64,000 nucleotides of DNA, taken from contig JAJTCJ010000017.1 in the NCBI GenBank assembly GCA_021323165.1, positions 1 through 64,000 on the forward strand. Direction: 5' to 3'. The notes under the pieces were generated by a model. The model saw only the letters and a list, made by a program, of their open reading frames with translations, searched no databases and was not told the DNA's origin. Below are positions 61,672-64,000 of the stretch, one piece after another; the stretch's first letter is position 1, and each line of letters starts with the position of its first letter. Position numbers and translations under genes: made by a program. This DNA comes from Bacteroidota bacterium (GTDB taxonomy: Bacteria; Bacteroidota; Bacteroidia; 2-12-FULL-35-15).

Positions 61672-61822
61672 GACTGAATACGATGCCATTTAGCGGTGAA
61701 CGTGATTTTTTCAGAAAATCATAATGAGAGCTTCAGTTCTCGTAGTTTAGATTTTCGAAAAAAATCATGAGAGGCGGGAAGGAATTATTCAGTCTTGATT
61801 TTTTGTTTCTTTTGTATCAAGA
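61672..61822. repeat. Nested intergenic palindromes
   Basis: The outer arms are GACTGAATA (61672-61680) and TATTCAGTC (61786-61794). Inside them lie two hairpin-forming segments, TGATTTTTTCAGAAAATCA (61703-61721) and GATTTTCGAAAAAAATCA (61750-61767), that can also pair with each other. At the right edge TCTTGAT (61793-61799) and ATCAAGA (61816-61822) form another hairpin with an AT-rich loop. TCTTGAT...ATCAAGA elements are frequent in intergenic DNA of Bacteroidota as I remember them. Confidence 0.6.
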
Positions 61823-61884
61823 CAAAAGAAAGAAGCAAGAGAAAGAATACACCACTATACCTCTTTGCATAAAAGACAAGAAAA

Positions 61885-61912
61885 ATAAAAAGCTCAGGCT
61901 TTCACCTGAGCT
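61885..61912 (-). terminator. Terminator of the DUF4349 gene
   Basis: AGCTCAGG (61891-61898) and CCTGAGCT (61905-61912) with a 6-base loop, followed on the minus strand by TTTTATTTTT. It begins 6 bases after the stop codon. Confidence 0.82.
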
Positions 61913-61917
61913 ATGAT

Positions 61918-62814
61918 TCATTTTTTCGTGTTTCTTTTGATGAACTTATAAAGAAGATATCCTCCTGCCGTAAGGATCAACCATAAAGGCCATGCATACA
62001 TCATTCCAACAAGAAACGATAAGAATCCATTCCAGCCATTACCGAAAGCATTACCCATTCTACCAAAAAATCCGGGGCGAGCTTCCGGAGTGTATTCAAA
62101 ATCCTGGTGAAAGCTAAGATTTATAGTGCTGTAGTCTACCTGATCATTCAGAAACTTTAACTGGCCTTCTTTTGCTTCTATTTCTTCACGGATAACTCTC
62201 AGCTGATCTTCTACTTCAAGAATATCACTCACTTTATTTGCTTTCTGTAGAATTTCAAGATATCGTTTCTCCACTTCTTTCTTGCTTTTTAATCTTGCTG
62301 TAATATCAACAAACTCTGCAGTCACATCTTCTGTGTAAACATTCTTAGAATTAACATTTCCTTTAATGAAGGAAATATTGCTTACCATACTATCAAAATC
62401 TTTATTCGCTACGCGAATTACCATCGAATTAGAAATGTTGTAGGTATTGTTTTGTTCGTTTTCCCCGCTAATATAGGCTCTGCCAGACTTCACTATTTTT
62501 TCAATTGAAGCTCTGGCCTGATGGTAATCGTCAACTGTAATATTAAGATCCGCAGTTTTCCGGATCTTCTCCACTATCTTTTCTTTTGGAGTTGAGCCGT
62601 TTAATTCCAATTGCTTTTTATCATTTTCACTGTTCCCTGCAAAATCAGAAGTAACAGGTGGTGTAAAACTGACCTTTTCTGACATTGGAGCAGGTTCTGT
62701 ATCCAAAGAAGAGATAGATTCTTTAGCTTCGTGACGGTAATTACCCTTGTCACATGCAACAAGGAAAACCGCTGAAAGAAGAAATAAGCGTGCAAAAAAT
62801 TTGATTGATTTCAT
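61918..62814 (-). CDS. DUF4349 lipoprotein
   Basis: A 298-aa lipoprotein (lipobox LVAC, Cys 21). After an acidic linker (about 25-80) comes the DUF4349 domain (about 85-235): KIRKTADLNITVDDYHQARASIEKIVKSGRAYI, SMVIRVANKDFDSMVSNI, VDITARLKSKKEVEKRYLEIL, then a coiled-coil stretch (KVSDILEVEDQLRVIREEIEAKEGQL) and VDYSTINLSF. A single membrane helix (about 265-285) and a basic tail follow, so both ends may touch membranes. The domain's role is not known. It is divergent from the thioesterase gene, 132 bases away. Confidence 0.9.
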   Translation of the reverse strand: MKSIKFFARLFLLSAVFLVACDKGNYRHEAKESISSLDTEPAPMSEKVSFTPPVTSDFAGNSENDKKQLELNGSTPKEKIVEKIRKTADLNITVDDYHQARASIEKIVKSGRAYISGENEQNNTYNISNSMVIRVANKDFDSMVSNISFIKGNVNSKNVYTEDVTAEFVDITARLKSKKEVEKRYLEILQKANKVSDILEVEDQLRVIREEIEAKEGQLKFLNDQVDYSTINLSFHQDFEYTPEARPGFFGRMGNAFGNGWNGFLSFLVGMMYAWPLWLILTAGGYLLYKFIKRNTKK

Positions 62815-62946
62815 GGTTTGTGTTTTTGGAGGTTAGAACGACTTGTATGATTAAATATTACAAACAAAAGATGCATTGTTTAAAATATTCCATAAACATG
62901 CTTAAAGGCATATTTGCTTTTAGTAATTTTAGAAAAAATAGAGATC

Positions 62947-63381
62947 ATGAGTATTTGGTTCAGGGACTATAAAATTGAAGATCTTCAGTGGATGCTGAAA
63001 GACAATATGTGTGAAAGGATTGGTATCGAGATCACAGAGATCACCGAAAATTCACTTAAAGGAAAAATGCCTGTTGATCATCGTACAGTGCAGCCGATGA
63101 ACATTCTTCACGGAGGAGCTTCAGTCGCATTGGCCGAATCGCTTGGAAGTATTGCATCCAACCTCATAATAGACAACAGTAAATTTGCCTGCGTAGGGTT
63201 GGATATTAATGCAAACCATCTCAGGCCTGCCAGCAGCGGATATGTTTACGCTGAAGCCAAAGTGATACACATGGGAAAGAAAACCCATGTTTGGAGTATT
63301 GAGATCAAAAATGAGAAGGAACAACTTGTTTGTATCAGCAGACTAACAATGGCTGTAATTGAAGTTGTTGGAAAAGGTTAA
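62947..63381 (+). CDS. PaaI-family hotdog thioesterase
   Basis: A 144-aa hotdog-fold protein with the PaaI-type signature QPMNILHGGASVALAES, including the glycine-rich helix and conserved catalytic position, then VGLDINANHLRPA and SRLTMAVIE. It hydrolyses aryl- or acyl-CoA thioesters in the cytoplasm; the substrate is not known. ATG 62947 starts MSIWFRDYK; an in-frame start at 62914 is less likely. A GGTTATTGGTTAAT repeat-like segment at 63391-63404 lies after it. In Bacteroidota this gene is a common housekeeping thioesterase. Confidence 0.88.
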   Translation: MSIWFRDYKIEDLQWMLKDNMCERIGIEITEITENSLKGKMPVDHRTVQPMNILHGGASVALAESLGSIASNLIIDNSKFACVGLDINANHLRPASSGYVYAEAKVIHMGKKTHVWSIEIKNEKEQLVCISRLTMAVIEVVGKG

Positions 63382-63534
63382 GTTTAATAGGTTATTGGTT
63401 AATTTGGGGAATCATAATAAAAAAAAGACGGAAAGATAAACAGGAATAAGTCAAAGGATAGTACACTAAAATTTGAAATAATAGAAGTATCCTACTTCTA
63501 AAATTCAACAAATCTCTAAATCAACAATTGTATT

Positions 63535-63771
63535 ATGTGGAAAGAAGAAAACAATACATTAAACAGAAGCTTTGAATTCAGTAATTTTATTGAAGCATTT
63601 GCTTTTATGACCAAAGTGGCATTCCTGGCGGAGAAAGCTAACCATCATCCAAATTGGAGTAATGTCTATAACAAAGTAAATATTTCACTGAATACACATG
63701 ACGCAGGAAATATAGTCACTGAAAAAGACAGAAAGCTGGCAGAAGCTATTGATAAGATCTATGGGAAATAA
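63535..63771 (+). CDS. 4a-hydroxytetrahydrobiopterin dehydratase (pterin carbinolamine dehydratase)
   Basis: A 78-aa protein, shorter than the usual 90-110 residues but with the full catalytic core: [16 protein letters not shown] and [14 protein letters not shown], which contain the conserved His-His-Pro, Trp and Thr-His residues of the DCoH/PhhB family. It recycles the pterin cofactor used by aromatic hydroxylases. The start at 63535 is the only one in frame, and the N-terminal strand is short. Its end overlaps the start of the DacB-like gene (63761), so they are cotranscribed. Confidence 0.88.
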   Translation: MWKEENNTLNRSFEFSNFIEAFAFMTKVAFLAEKANHHPNWSNVYNKVNISLNTHDAGNIVTEKDRKLAEAIDKIYGK

Positions 63772-64000
63772 TAAGAAATTTCAGATTTCAGATTCCAGAT
63801 TAAGTGCCTTGCTTTCAGTAGCTTTTATTTTTATAAGCCAGATCCTTTTTTCTCAGAGCTTTTTAAAATTAAAAACAGAAACAGAATTCCTAAAAAAAGA
63901 TCCGGCTCTTAAACATGCAGCCTGGAGTGTATGTGTGATGAATTCTAAAAAGGATACTGCTATCTTCGAATATAACAGTGAAGCAAGTCTTATACCCGCA
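63761..64000 (+). CDS. DacB-like D-Ala-D-Ala carboxypeptidase/endopeptidase (PBP4 type), N-terminal part
   Basis: The ATG at 63761 overlaps the pterin dehydratase end, and the frame stays open for 80 codons to the window edge. It has a hydrophobic signal segment (about 16-32: [18 protein letters not shown]) and then [31 protein letters not shown], the stretch that comes just before the catalytic STxK site in PBP4 (S13) peptidases. The active site itself lies beyond the window. It would act on peptidoglycan cross-links in the periplasm. Confidence 0.75.
   Translation, partial: MGNNKKFQISDSRLSALLSVAFIFISQILFSQSFLKLKTETEFLKKDPALKHAAWSVCVMNSKKDTAIFEYNSEASLIPA

Overview
The window is chromosomal DNA of a free-living member of the Bacteroidota; I cannot name the genus. 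The evidence is consistent: three large secreted proteins end in a type IX secretion (T9SS, type A) sorting domain; several genes have the phylum's -7 promoter box TAnnTTTG and lack clear Shine-Dalgarno sites; transketolase is split into two genes; and GWxTD, TamB, DUF4349 and ECF-sigma 'sensor' families occur in their usual Bacteroidota forms. The DNA is AT-rich throughout. I saw no prophage, insertion sequence, CRISPR array or rRNA gene.

Layout. 0-5.3 kb: a Lys/Ala-rich protein cut by the window edge, tRNA-Met(CAT), a coiled-coil lipoprotein, an amino-acid permease, a broken TPR/SpoIIE phosphatase and a Nudix hydrolase. 5.3-14.6 kb: three-domain DNA ligase D, a disordered charged protein, a lipoprotein, a beta-propeller T9SS cargo protein, a DUF763 protein and a small His-rich protein. 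14.8-31 kb: ribBA, tamB facing a tsaD that lacks its 5' end, an outer-membrane-like protein, an LVIVD/T9SS protein, topoisomerase IV (parC intact, parE broken) and ychF. 31-38.8 kb: split transketolase with a VWA gene inserted, an ECF sigma / membrane protein / periplasmic sensor operon, and xerD facing aroQ. 38.8-46.2 kb: a glycosyltransferase, a GWxTD protein, tRNA-Ser(TGA), a nucleoid-associated protein, two single-domain response regulators and a multi-PAS kinase. 46.2-52 kb: a four-gene minus-strand operon (TonB receptor, 5'-nucleotidase C-domain lipoprotein, YfiR, CHASE8-type hybrid kinase). 52.3-64 kb: an SBBP/T9SS protein, a cobalamin riboswitch with btuB, an MFS transporter overlapping a CoA-binding protein, small secreted proteins, a class III aminotransferase, an acyltransferase, a DUF4349 lipoprotein, a hotdog thioesterase, a pterin dehydratase and the start of a DacB-like peptidase.

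Main points. The most promising system is the 46.2-52.0 kb operon. It pairs YfiR with a sensor domain resembling that of YfiN, but the output is a His-Asp-His phosphorelay instead of a diguanylate cyclase, and a TonB receptor plus a nucleotidase-like lipoprotein lie upstream. Separately, three conserved genes within about 25 kb (TPR/SpoIIE, tsaD/tamB, parE) show local out-of-frame or 5' losses. Since two of these are normally essential, assembly error and real decay must be told apart before any biological reading. Many intergenic gaps carry long interrupted palindromes of several families, and one of them sits exactly at the tsaD/tamB scar.
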